Assembly (NCBI GenBank): GCA_903847605.1
Contig: CAINED010000059.1
Location: 62,001 to 126,000, forward strand
From: an uncultured Hyphomicrobiales bacterium
Lineage (GTDB): Bacteria; Pseudomonadota; Alphaproteobacteria; Rhizobiales; Beijerinckiaceae
DNA: 64,000 bases
Direction of reading: 5' to 3'
Positions 33,922-42,765 of the stretch are shown here, piece after piece (the first letter of the stretch is position 1; each line of letters begins with the position of its first letter). The notes beneath the pieces were generated by a model, which was not told the DNA's origin, searched no databases, and saw nothing but the letters and a program-made list of their open reading frames with translations. The translations under genes and the position numbers were made by a program.

Positions 33922-36900
33922 GTGTTTCACGGTTACGGGAATCGCTGCAGGCTCGGGCTCCGCCCTGCTGCGGCTGCCGCCGGACAAATAGCTGTCGATG
34001 ATGTCGAGGTAATAATAAACGACGGGCGTGATGTAGAGCGTCAGCAGCTGCGACAGGCAGAGACCGCCGACGACCGCGACGCCGAGCGGCTGGCGCAGTT
34101 CCGCACCTGCGCCAGCGCCCATGACGATGGGTATGGCGCCGAAGATTGCCGCGAGCGTTGTCATGAGGATTGGACGGAAGCGCACGAGCGCGGCCTCGCG
34201 GATGGCCGTCAGCGCATCGAGCCCGAATTCGCGCCGCCGTTCGATGGCGAAGTCCACCATCATGATAGCGTTCTTCTTCACGATGCCGATCAGCATGAGA
34301 ATGCCGATGATCGCGATGACCGAAAGGTCCATCTTGTACCAGGAGAGCGCGAGCAGCGCCCCGAGGCCGGCAGAGGGCAAGCCGGACAGAATCGTGATCG
34401 GGTGAATGAAGCTCTCGTAGAGCACGCCGAGCACGATATAGATGACGAGGATCGCCGCAATAATCAGCGGCGCCTGGCCCTTCAACGCTTCCTGGAAGAG
34501 GGCCGCGGAGCCCGAGAAGTTCGTTGAAATCGATGCGGGAAGGTTCACCTCGCGTTCGAGGCGCTGGATCGCCGCGACGGCATCGCCGATCGAAGTGCCT
34601 GGCGGGATATTGAATGAAATTGTGACGGCAGGCTGCTGCGACTGACGATTGATGGTGAGCGGACCCACGCTGCGCGTAATCGTTGCGACTTGATCGAGCG
34701 GAACGAGTGGCGCATTGGAGATGCCGCCGCCACCGGTTGCGGCCGCTGCGGCGGTTCCGCCCGTACCCGTTGGCGCGGCGGTCGCATTGCCGCCAGTTCC
34801 GGTTTGCGGACGCACGAATATCCGCGAGAGCGAAGATGGATCGTTCTGGAACTTGTCGTTCGCTTCGAGGATCACGGCGTAGTCGGACGCTTGCGTGAAA
34901 ATCGTGGATATCTGGCGGCTGCCAAAGTGATTGTAGAGCGTCTGACGGATGAGGTCGGACGTGATGCCGAAGGTCGCCGCCTTTTCGCGGTCGATATTGA
35001 CTGTGAGTTCGGGGTTGGTGATTTCGAGGTCGCTGTTGACGTCGAGCAGCATCGGCAATTGCCGCATGCGATCCGTCATCACCGCCGACTGATCGTAAAG
35101 CGAATTAAGATCGCTGGATTGCAACGTGTACTGATATTCGCCGCGTGTCGGGCGTCCGCCATTCAGATTGAGATTCTGTACGGGGCGGAAAATGACGTTA
35201 ATGCCGGCGACGCCAGCCGTGTTGCGGCGCAGGCGCGCCATGACCGCCGAGAGTTCGCCGCGCTCGCTCTTTGGCTTCAGCGCCATGAAGACAGAGCCGC
35301 TGTTGCGTCCGCCCTGCACGCCGATTGCCGAATTCAGATATTCGACGGCAGGATCCTTGCTGATGATTTCCGCAAGACGACGATTGAGTTCGGCCTGCAC
35401 TTCGAACGACGTATCCGGCGCCACGCGTGTCTGGCCGAACACGAAGCCCGTGTCCTCGACCGGAAAAAAGCCCTTCGGCATCGATTTGAACATCTGCACG
35501 GAGACGAAGACCGAAGCGATCGTCAGAAGAAGAACGATCAAACGCGCCCGCAGGACGAAATCGAGGGACACGCGATAGGCGGCATTAATGCCGTCGAGCA
35601 CATAGTCGACGGAACGCGAGAATAGCCCCGGTTTCGCATTGTGGTCGATCGGACGCAGGATGCGCGCGCAGAGCATCGGCGTCAGCGTCAGGGAGACGAA
35701 GCCCGACACCAGAATGGCGCAGGAGATCACGACTGCGAACTCGCGGAACACGCGCCCGACGACTCCGCCCATCAGGAAGACGGGAATGAACACGGCGACA
35801 AGCGACAGCGTGATCGAGATGATGGTGAAGCCGATTTCGCGCGCGCCTTTCAGTGCGGCTTCGAAGGGCTTCTCGCCTTCCTCGATGTGACGCACGATGT
35901 TTTCGAGCATCACGATGGCGTCGTCGACGACGAAGCCCACGGCCAGCGTGATCGCCAGTAGCGAGATGTTGTCGATCGAATAGCCGAAAAGATACATGAA
36001 GGCGCATGTGCCGATCAGAGACACAGGGAGCGCGAGCGAGGGAATGACAGTCGCCGCCATCGACTTCAGGAACAGGAATATGACGAGCACGACGAGCGCG
36101 ATCGACAGCAGCAGAGTAAATTCGACGTCGTGCACGGACTCTCGGATCGAGATCGACCGGTCCATCATGATGTAAGGCGTGATGGAGGCCGGCAATTGCG
36201 CCTGATAGCGCGGCAGACGCTCGCGCACAGCGTCGACGACCTCGACAGTGTTGGCATCGGACTGGCGGAAAATCGCCAGCGTGATGGCGCGCTGGTCGTT
36301 GCGCCAGCTTGCGGTCTGATTGTTCTCAACCGAATTATAGGCGCGCGCGATTTCTGAAAGTTTGACTGGAGAGCCGTTGCGCCAGGCGACGACAAGTTCG
36401 TTGTAGCCCTCGGCTTTCTCGATCTGGCCGGTGGCGCGCAAGGTCGTCTTGCGCGTGTCGCCGGAAAGATCACCCACGGGCGTCGATGAATTGGCCGCCA
36501 CGACCGCGTTTCTGATGTCGTTGAGCGTCAGGCCGCGCGCTGCGGCGGCGTCGGGATCGGCCTCGATACGCACGGCAAATTTTTGCTGGCCGAAGATCGA
36601 TACCTGCGCGACGCCCTGAATTTGCGAAATCTGCTGGGCGAGAATCTGTTCGGCGTAATCGTTGACGACGGAAAGCGGCAGGGTCTCGGATGCGAGCGAA
36701 ATGAAAAGAACAGGCGAGTCCGCAGGGTTGACCTTGCGGAATCCTGGAGGCGCCGGCAATTCCGGCGGCAGTCTTCGCAGGGTTGCAGAGATCTGTGCCT
36801 GAATGTCGAGCGCAGCGCTGTCGATGTTGCGATCGAGATCGAACTGGATGGTGATGGCGGTGCGCCCGGTTGATGACGTCGAGGTCATCAGGGATATGCC

Positions 36901-37125
36901 GGGGATTGTCGCGAAGGCGCGTTCGAGTGGCGCGGCGACGGAGGAGGCCATGGTTTCCGGACTTGCGCCCGGCAGGCCCGCTGTGACCTGGATCGTCGGA
37001 AAGTCGACACGCGGCAGTGCGGCGACGGGCAGCTTCATGTATCCGAATATGCCGAAGACGATGAACGACACCATCAACAGTGTCGTCATGACAGGACGCC
37101 GGATGCAAAGTTCCGAAAGCGACAT
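33910..37125 (-). CDS. RND-family multidrug efflux transporter (MdtB/MdtC-like)
   Basis: This inner-membrane proton-driven pump has 1071 residues. Twelve helices and two large periplasmic loops follow the HAE1 plan. The proton-relay aspartates are in VGFVVDDAIVMLENI (helix 4), and PLERAFATIPGI and GFFPVEDTGFVFG are typical of MdtB/MdtC. Its ATG overlaps the TGA of the adaptor gene (TGATG), so both are coupled. A roughly 30-residue glycine/threonine/alanine-rich insert (34716-34811) interrupts the second periplasmic domain, between IFVRP and LVPLDQVATI. No TolC-type outer-membrane gene is nearby. A TTG one codon upstream is a possible but unlikely start. Confidence 0.93.
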   Translation of the reverse strand: MSLSELCIRRPVMTTLLMVSFIVFGIFGYMKLPVAALPRVDFPTIQVTAGLPGASPETMASSVAAPLERAFATIPGISLMTSTSSTGRTAITIQFDLDRNIDSAALDIQAQISATLRRLPPELPAPPGFRKVNPADSPVLFISLASETLPLSVVNDYAEQILAQQISQIQGVAQVSIFGQQKFAVRIEADPDAAAARGLTLNDIRNAVVAANSSTPVGDLSGDTRKTTLRATGQIEKAEGYNELVVAWRNGSPVKLSEIARAYNSVENNQTASWRNDQRAITLAIFRQSDANTVEVVDAVRERLPRYQAQLPASITPYIMMDRSISIRESVHDVEFTLLLSIALVVLVIFLFLKSMAATVIPSLALPVSLIGTCAFMYLFGYSIDNISLLAITLAVGFVVDDAIVMLENIVRHIEEGEKPFEAALKGAREIGFTIISITLSLVAVFIPVFLMGGVVGRVFREFAVVISCAILVSGFVSLTLTPMLCARILRPIDHNAKPGLFSRSVDYVLDGINAAYRVSLDFVLRARLIVLLLTIASVFVSVQMFKSMPKGFFPVEDTGFVFGQTRVAPDTSFEVQAELNRRLAEIISKDPAVEYLNSAIGVQGGRNSGSVFMALKPKSERGELSAVMARLRRNTAGVAGINVIFRPVQNLNLNGGRPTRGEYQYTLQSSDLNSLYDQSAVMTDRMRQLPMLLDVNSDLEITNPELTVNIDREKAATFGITSDLIRQTLYNHFGSRQISTIFTQASDYAVILEANDKFQNDPSSLSRIFVRPQTGTGGNATAAPTGTGGTAAAAATGGGGISNAPLVPLDQVATITRSVGPLTINRQSQQPAVTISFNIPPGTSIGDAVAAIQRLEREVNLPASISTNFSGSAALFQEALKGQAPLIIAAILVIYIVLGVLYESFIHPITILSGLPSAGLGALLALSWYKMDLSVIAIIGILMLIGIVKKNAIMMVDFAIERRREFGLDALTAIREAALVRFRPILMTTLAAIFGAIPIVMGAGAGAELRQPLGVAVVGGLCLSQLLTLYITPVVYYYLDIIDSYLSGGSRSRAEPEPAAIPVTVKHAAE

Positions 37126-38438
37126 CAACTGTCTCTTTTTGCGGTCGCGTTACGTATCTGCACTCTCGCGCCGTTGACGAGAGACAGGGCGCCGTCGGTC
37201 ACGACGGTTTCATTGCCGGTCAAACCAGTTTCGATGATGTCGCGCCCATCCTGCGTGCGCAGAACCTTCACGGGTTTCACGACTGCCGCGCCGTTTTCGA
37301 CAGCGAAGACGAAATTGCCTGCCTGACCTGATTGCGTTGCGTCGCGCGGGATCGAGACGACATCGGGATCCGTGCGCAAAACGATGCGCAGATTGCAGAG
37401 TTGGCCCGGCCAGAGGAACTCGTCGGCGTTTTCGAATTCGGCGCGAATGGAGATCGTGCCCGTCGCCGGATCGATCGTATTGTCGAGCAGCGCGATGCGT
37501 CCGCGTACGGAGCGGCTCGAGCCCTGCGGCGTCGCTTCGACAAATCCGGTCTTGTCCGTGATCGACGTCCGCATTTCCGGCAGCAGCCGCTGCGCCAGCG
37601 AGAACGTGATGTAGATCGGCGACATCTGCACGACTGTGCCGAGCGCGCCGGTCGTCGAATTGTCGCCGGCGCGAATGATATTGCCGGCCTTGGCGGAGAA
37701 TGTTCCGACACGCCCGCTGATCGGCGTGCGTATCGTCAGATAGCTGAGCTGCACCTTGAGATTGTCGATCTGCGCCTGATCGCCGGCGATCAAAGCCTTG
37801 GCGCTGGCGACTGCGGTCTTCGCGTTCTCGAGATTGAGTTGCGTGCCGGCGTTCTTCGCGACGAGTTCGGTGAAACGGCGCACGTCCCGCTCGGCCTGGT
37901 CGAGAGCCGTTCGGTCTTTGGCAAGCTGGGCTTCCGCCTGTTTGATCTGCGCGAGGATCTGGCGGTCGTCGAGCTTGACCAAGATATCGCCGGCCTTCAC
38001 CGCTGCGCCGTCCGGCACGAGAACTTGCTCGATATAGGAATCGACGCGTGTGCGCAGGGCCACAGTCGCGACAGGCTGCGCCGTGCCTACGGTCTCAATA
38101 ACAAAGGGCAGGGGACCGCGTGACGCCCTGCCGACGACAACAGCCGCCGGTGGCCTTCCGCCAGGCCCGCCCGCTCCCGGGCCGCCGCGTCCGCCGGGAG
38201 GGCCGCCTGCGCCCGGGCCGGGCTTTCCGCCTGTGGTCTGCGCGGCCTGCTTTTGAGCCGCTGTTTCATAGGCGGGTAACATGTTACTCACCGAAGCCGG
38301 CAGGTAAGTGCGCAAATATGCGACGCGGTCGCCGCCGCCGGGCGCGACGTTATCGGCCAGACGCGGCCAGACCACGCCTGCAACAAGCGCCGCCGCGCAA
38401 AGAACAGCGAGCGATTTAGCGACCTTACCAGCAGCCAT
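37125..38438 (-). CDS. RND efflux periplasmic adaptor (MdtA-like)
   Basis: This membrane-fusion protein has 437 residues from the ATG at 38438, chosen for AGGA seven bases upstream. An N-terminal hydrophobic segment (about 8-25) anchors or exports it. A glycine/proline-rich linker of about 30 residues (plus-strand 38157-38245) follows, then a biotinyl-lipoyl half (IETVGTAQPVATVALRTRVDSYI), a coiled-coil hairpin (about 165-225), the second lipoyl half (LTIRTPISGRVGTFSAKAGN) and beta-barrel domains. It links the RND pump to an outer-membrane channel. The order adaptor then pump is typical. Confidence 0.9.
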   Translation of the reverse strand: MAAGKVAKSLAVLCAAALVAGVVWPRLADNVAPGGGDRVAYLRTYLPASVSNMLPAYETAAQKQAAQTTGGKPGPGAGGPPGGRGGPGAGGPGGRPPAAVVVGRASRGPLPFVIETVGTAQPVATVALRTRVDSYIEQVLVPDGAAVKAGDILVKLDDRQILAQIKQAEAQLAKDRTALDQAERDVRRFTELVAKNAGTQLNLENAKTAVASAKALIAGDQAQIDNLKVQLSYLTIRTPISGRVGTFSAKAGNIIRAGDNSTTGALGTVVQMSPIYITFSLAQRLLPEMRTSITDKTGFVEATPQGSSRSVRGRIALLDNTIDPATGTISIRAEFENADEFLWPGQLCNLRIVLRTDPDVVSIPRDATQSGQAGNFVFAVENGAAVVKPVKVLRTQDGRDIIETGLTGNETVVTDGALSLVNGARVQIRNATAKRDS

Positions 38439-38629
38439 AAATTCGTCCTTCGTCCAGCGCGCCATCTGCGCCCCGGAGTTCCCCTAACTGCGCCCACGTT
38501 TGACCGGCGGCGCTCCCAAAAGCGTCTTCGCCAGCCGCCCCCGCGGATCTTTCTGTTTGCGCACCAGGCGCTCAAGTGAATCCAGCTTGAATATAATCTG
38601 CCACAACCCGGCGCAAAGTTACAATTCCG

Positions 38630-39001
38630 TTAGCCTTCCGATCTTTTTGCAAGGTGAACCAGACCGCCGGCGGCAAGGGCCAGCCAGCCGGCAATGAGGA
38701 TCATGCCGCCTGCGGGCGCGGCCATCGGGAAAAGGCGGATTCCCGCCAGGGCCCGCAAGGCGATGTCGCCGCCGAACAGGATCGCCCCGAGCGCCAGTAG
38801 ACTGCCGGCGAGGAGAAATACTTTGCTGTTACAACTGTTTACCGAGATCGCGACGATGGCGGCGGCATGGACGAGGAGGTAGGTTCCGGCCGTGTCCAGC
38901 GCGCCGCCGCCGGTGACATGGGCCGCCGCGGCGCCCGCGGCGACGCCGGTCGCCCCCATCAGGCCGGCCAGAATCGTCAGCGTGATTGACCAGACCTTCA
39001 T
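38630..39001 (-). CDS. DUF423 small membrane protein
   Basis: This 123-residue protein has four hydrophobic helices. The opening ILAGLMGATGVAAGAAAAH, the LLVHAAAIVAI helix and GSLLALGAILFGGDIALRAL match DUF423 (YgdD-like). The family is widespread in Proteobacteria and its function is unknown. The ATG at 39001 starts the first helix directly. It is a single gene, divergent from the exopolysaccharide GT4 and separated from the adaptor by 190 bp. Confidence 0.85.
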   Translation of the reverse strand: MKVWSITLTILAGLMGATGVAAGAAAAHVTGGGALDTAGTYLLVHAAAIVAISVNSCNSKVFLLAGSLLALGAILFGGDIALRALAGIRLFPMAAPAGGMILIAGWLALAAGGLVHLAKRSEG

Positions 39002-39098
39002 GTTGGCTCCGTTTTCCGTCGGGTTCGGCCCGGCGATTCAAGAATGATCAAGACTTATCGCGCAACGTCCCCGGACGGGCAGGGGGCTCGGAGACGGC

Positions 39099-40349
39099 AT
39101 GCACATTCTCATCGTCGCAGATCACGCCTGGATCAACGGCGGCCAGTCCAAGGTCGCCATCGAAAGCGCTCTCGGCCTCGCCGGGCGTGGCCATCGCGTG
39201 ACCTATTTCGCCGCCGTGGGCCCTGCCGACCCGCGGCTCGCGCAGGCGGGGATAGACGTCGCCTGCCTCGGCCAGCACGACATCAATTCCGCGCCCTCCA
39301 GGGCAGGCTTCCTCCAGCAGATCCTCTGGAACAAACCGGCCGCAGAGCGGCTCCGGCTTCTCGTGTCGCGCATGGATCCGCGCACCAGCGTCATTCATGT
39401 CCATGCCTGGGCCAAGGCGGTGTCGCCTTCCATCGGGTCGGTCCTGAAGGATGCGAAGGTTCCCTGCGTCTATACGATGCATGAGTTCTTTCTCGTCTGC
39501 CCGAATGGCGGCTTCTATCACTATCCCAAGGCGCAAACCTGTCATCGCACGCCGATGTCGATGAGTTGCATCACGACAAATTGCGACTCGCGATCTTTCG
39601 CGCGCAAGGCCGTGCGCGTCGTGCGCCAGGTCATCGTCAATCGCGGCGGACTGCGTCAGGCCTTCGGCCGCGTGATCATGATCAGCAAGTTGCAGGAAGA
39701 AGCGTCAAAGCCCTTCATGCGCGAGGGCGTGATCTATCATCGCGTCTCCAATCCTATCGATATCGTCGATCCCGGCCCCAAGGAAAATGCAGGACGCGAT
39801 TTCGTCTTCGTCGGAAGGCTCTCGCGCGAGAAGGGCATCGAGCATTTTTGCGAGGCGGCGAAATTCGCCGGCGTTCAGCCTGTCATCGCTGGCGACGGGC
39901 CCATGATGGCCGAGTTGAAGGAACGCTATCCCCAGGCGAAGTTTCTGGGCTGGCAGAAGCCGGAACAGGTGACGGCGCTGTTGCGCAATGCGCGTGCGCT
40001 GATATTTCCGTCCGTCTGGTACGAGGGCCAGCCGCTCACGGTTTATGAAGCTTTGGCGCAGGGTACGCCCGTCATCGTCAGCGATGTCTGCGCGGGGCGC
40101 GAAGCGATCGAGAATGGCCAGAACGGATACTGGTTCAAATCGGGCGATCCGGTCTCGCTGGCGCGCGCCATCACCAATCTGAAAGAAGACCGCAGCGCCG
40201 ACGCGATGACGGCGCGGGCATATCGCGACTATTGGGCCTCGCCTTTGACGCTCGACCGGCACCTCGACGCCATCGAAATGATCTATGCCGAAATGCTTGC
40301 CCCTGCGCCGAGCAACAAGGCGTTGCGGCGGGAATTCGCGCCGGCCTGA
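39099..40349 (+). CDS. GT4-family glycosyltransferase (exopolysaccharide)
   Basis: This GT-B transferase has 416 residues. It opens with MHILIVADHAWINGGQSKVA, a family 4 start with the glycine-rich acceptor loop. FVGRLSREKGIEHF is the donor-domain start, and EGQPLTVYEALAQGTPVI gives the E-x7-E motif. A cysteine-rich patch in the middle (CPNGGFYHYPKAQTCHR, SCITTNCDSRSF) resembles a loop seen in some plant-microbe EPS GT4 enzymes. It probably adds a sugar to the undecaprenyl-linked repeat unit of the exopolysaccharide encoded just to the right. It is convergent with the polymerase gene (4-bp gap). Confidence 0.87.
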   Translation: MHILIVADHAWINGGQSKVAIESALGLAGRGHRVTYFAAVGPADPRLAQAGIDVACLGQHDINSAPSRAGFLQQILWNKPAAERLRLLVSRMDPRTSVIHVHAWAKAVSPSIGSVLKDAKVPCVYTMHEFFLVCPNGGFYHYPKAQTCHRTPMSMSCITTNCDSRSFARKAVRVVRQVIVNRGGLRQAFGRVIMISKLQEEASKPFMREGVIYHRVSNPIDIVDPGPKENAGRDFVFVGRLSREKGIEHFCEAAKFAGVQPVIAGDGPMMAELKERYPQAKFLGWQKPEQVTALLRNARALIFPSVWYEGQPLTVYEALAQGTPVIVSDVCAGREAIENGQNGYWFKSGDPVSLARAITNLKEDRSADAMTARAYRDYWASPLTLDRHLDAIEMIYAEMLAPAPSNKALRREFAPA

Positions 40350-40353
40350 GCAA

Positions 40354-41604
40354 CTATCGAATTTGCGCGAGCCAGCGTTGTCGAGCGATCTCGAGGCCCC
40401 ATACCGCGCCGAAGCCGAGGTAAAGAAAGCGCCAGTGGTCGACGTCGATCTGCATGCCCTGCGCCAGCAGCGCAAACAAGCCGGGTACTGCTGCGATCGC
40501 CATGGGGCGGAAGGGTGATTTCGTCAGCATCATGCGGAAGCCGACGAAGAGCGTCGAGCCGCAGATCACCAGCCAGAGAAAGCCGCCGATCCAGCCGTAG
40601 TTCGCGAAAGCGCCGATGTAGGAATTGTGCGGATCAAGACCGAACGTGAGGCGCAGACGCAAGGGCCCGTAGCCGAAAGGCTCGCCCAGCAATTCCATGA
40701 TGGCGCGCAGCTGATTGCCGAAACGGCCGGTTTCACCGACGTCGTAATCCTGCGTGGCGCTGGCGCGCAGCAGCAGCAATTCGCGGGTCTGCGTATCCAT
40801 CAGTATGATTGCAATGCCGACGGCGACAGCCAGCAATCCGGCGAACACGACAATGACAATGCGGCTTCGCTGGGCTGAGCTTTGTGCGGCTATAAATGCA
40901 AAAATCGTGACGACCGCCATGCCGAGGATGCTCGCCGCCCAGGCGCCGCGCGAGAAACTGAGGAAGAGGCCGGCAACACAGATGGCGAGGCAGACTGCAT
41001 TCGTCACCGGCCACTTCGCATTACCCAGAAGCAACCGGCTGTAGGAATAGGAGACGGCGAGGATCATGAAGGACCCCAGCACGTTCGGATCCTTGAACGT
41101 GCCGCTGACACGGCCTTCGTAGCGCGTCGTGAATTCGCCGAGGCCTGCGATATTGAGATAGCCAACGATGCCGACAAGCGAAGCAAAGACCGCGCTGGCG
41201 ACAAAGCCGTTCATCGCAACGACATAGCGGGTCTCCGCGCGCTCCGAAAAGTAAAGCGTGAAAACGACGACGGTCACGAAGAGATAGACGGACTGCAATT
41301 GATAGAGGCGAGGATCCGGCTCGTGCCAGTAGGGCAGGACCGCCGCGATCCCCAGCAGATTATAGATCGTCCACAGGAGCAGGATGAAGATCGCGGATCG
41401 ATGCACGCGCACGCCGCCGAAAAACCAGGCGGGAATCGCGACCAGCGAGAGAAAATCGTAGGGCGAGGGCTCGATGAAGGAGATCGAACTTGTCGAAAGC
41501 CAGATGAAGACGAGAAAGCTGACGACGGATTCATAGCGCAGGCCCGGACGGGCCGCGCTACGCGGCGGCGAATAACCCGCTGACGATGGCAGGGCGAGAG
41601 ACAT
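40354..41604 (-). CDS. Wzy/O-antigen-ligase-type polysaccharide polymerase
   Basis: This 416-residue integral membrane protein has about ten to twelve helices. The large periplasmic loop contains GRVSGTFKDPNVLGSFM and, later, the Wzy_C stretch FGYGPLRLRLTFGLDPHNSYIGAFANYGWIGG, whose DPHNSY and the arginines match the Wzy_C (PF04932) active-site loops. Such enzymes polymerise or ligate undecaprenyl-linked glycans on the periplasmic face. With the OPX and Wzz-type proteins of this locus, polymerase is the likelier role. The ATG at 41604 begins just after the secreted Asp-box gene ends (6 bp). Confidence 0.84.
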   Translation of the reverse strand: MSLALPSSAGYSPPRSAARPGLRYESVVSFLVFIWLSTSSISFIEPSPYDFLSLVAIPAWFFGGVRVHRSAIFILLLWTIYNLLGIAAVLPYWHEPDPRLYQLQSVYLFVTVVVFTLYFSERAETRYVVAMNGFVASAVFASLVGIVGYLNIAGLGEFTTRYEGRVSGTFKDPNVLGSFMILAVSYSYSRLLLGNAKWPVTNAVCLAICVAGLFLSFSRGAWAASILGMAVVTIFAFIAAQSSAQRSRIVIVVFAGLLAVAVGIAIILMDTQTRELLLLRASATQDYDVGETGRFGNQLRAIMELLGEPFGYGPLRLRLTFGLDPHNSYIGAFANYGWIGGFLWLVICGSTLFVGFRMMLTKSPFRPMAIAAVPGLFALLAQGMQIDVDHWRFLYLGFGAVWGLEIARQRWLAQIR

Positions 41605-41610
41605 GCCTCA

Positions 41611-42765
41611 TTATGGCCTGCCAGTGTTTATCAATTCGATAACCATGTTCTGGCGCATCAGCCGCCGGTCGCCGGTATGGCTACAGCCGTCGACCCGCAT
41701 GCTGCTCCAGTAGAGATAGGCGGCAGCGCCTGCATCGTCGAAGTTGCGCCCCTGCGCGGCGGGATCGAGGATCGAGGGATAGGAGTTCAACTGTCCCGCG
41801 CCGCAGGCATCGTCGTAGAGCGATTTCGTGGCCATCAACAGCCGGGGATCGCTCCAGGTCAAAAGGTCGCGCGATGTCGCGTAGTAGAAGCCCGATACGG
41901 GGAAGTATTTCGTGTCTTTCCACGTCTGTACGACGGCGAGATAAAGCCCGCTGGGGCGATGGCGCACGACAGCGCCGACTTGCGCCGGAAAGGGTTCGAC
42001 CGGCTTGCAAGCGGCCGGCATTTTCAGCCCGGGGCGATAGGGATCGTCGTAGCTAATCGAGAACGCGCGTCCATCCCACGCGCGCCAGCTGCGCGGCTGT
42101 GCGGGATCGGCGCTGCGAAAGAGGCAGACGCCATGCGGCTGACCGCTCCATCCGGTCTGCGCCGCGAAGAAATAGACGTGGCCAGCATGGCCGAACATGT
42201 TCGAGGGGTTGAAGAAGCCGCGATGGCGGCGCTGGTCGACATCCTGCGTGAAGGGCGCCGAAGCGATCACGGGATAGGCGTGCTTTTGAAAGGTTGCGCC
42301 ACCATCGTCCGAGCGCGCCGCGAGCATCGTATTGTACCAGCAGGCCATGCCGGTCGCGGGAACCGCGCAGCGCTTGAAATGAGCTGCGCGATATTCGTGG
42401 TGGACCAGGGCTTCCACGCCTTTGCCGTCGCGCGTCCATGTCGCGGCGATCCAGTTCTGCGCATCGTAGGCGGCAGGGTCAGGATTGAAACCCGAGCCAT
42501 AGGCGACCTTGCAATCGACTTTCAACGAATCGAGCGTGGCGCCGCGCAGGGGCCGGTTGATGTAATGCAGCGCGAACATCGCGATCTGGCCGCTCGCGGT
42601 GCGGAAGGCCCGGACCGCGAGATCTGGAACGTCGTGCCCGTCGCAGCCATCGCCGGGCCGGAGCATGACTTGCGGCGCATCCTTCAGCGTCACGCGCAAT
42701 TGCGGAGGCGCGGCATGCGCTGTGGTAGCGACCATGAAGCAAATTGCGGCTGCGCCGGCGCGCAT
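41611..42765 (-). CDS. Secreted Asp-box protein, possible glycan-active beta-propeller
   Basis: The protein has 384 residues. A signal peptide (about 1-19, MRAGAAAICFMVATTAHA) is followed by an all-beta-looking domain. An Asp-box (S-x-D-x-G-x-T-F) is seen in ARSDDGGATFQKH, and YYATSRDLLTWSDPRLL and NSYPSILDP are of the kind found in sialidase-like or GH43/GH32-like propellers. About eight cysteines suggest disulfides. I do not recognise a named family. The ATG overlaps the stop of the acyltransferase gene (TGATG), so it is built into the exopolysaccharide operon and may trim, cleave or bind the polymer outside the cytoplasm. Confidence 0.75.
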   Translation of the reverse strand: MRAGAAAICFMVATTAHAAPPQLRVTLKDAPQVMLRPGDGCDGHDVPDLAVRAFRTASGQIAMFALHYINRPLRGATLDSLKVDCKVAYGSGFNPDPAAYDAQNWIAATWTRDGKGVEALVHHEYRAAHFKRCAVPATGMACWYNTMLAARSDDGGATFQKHAYPVIASAPFTQDVDQRRHRGFFNPSNMFGHAGHVYFFAAQTGWSGQPHGVCLFRSADPAQPRSWRAWDGRAFSISYDDPYRPGLKMPAACKPVEPFPAQVGAVVRHRPSGLYLAVVQTWKDTKYFPVSGFYYATSRDLLTWSDPRLLMATKSLYDDACGAGQLNSYPSILDPAAQGRNFDDAGAAAYLYWSSMRVDGCSHTGDRRLMRQNMVIELINTGRP

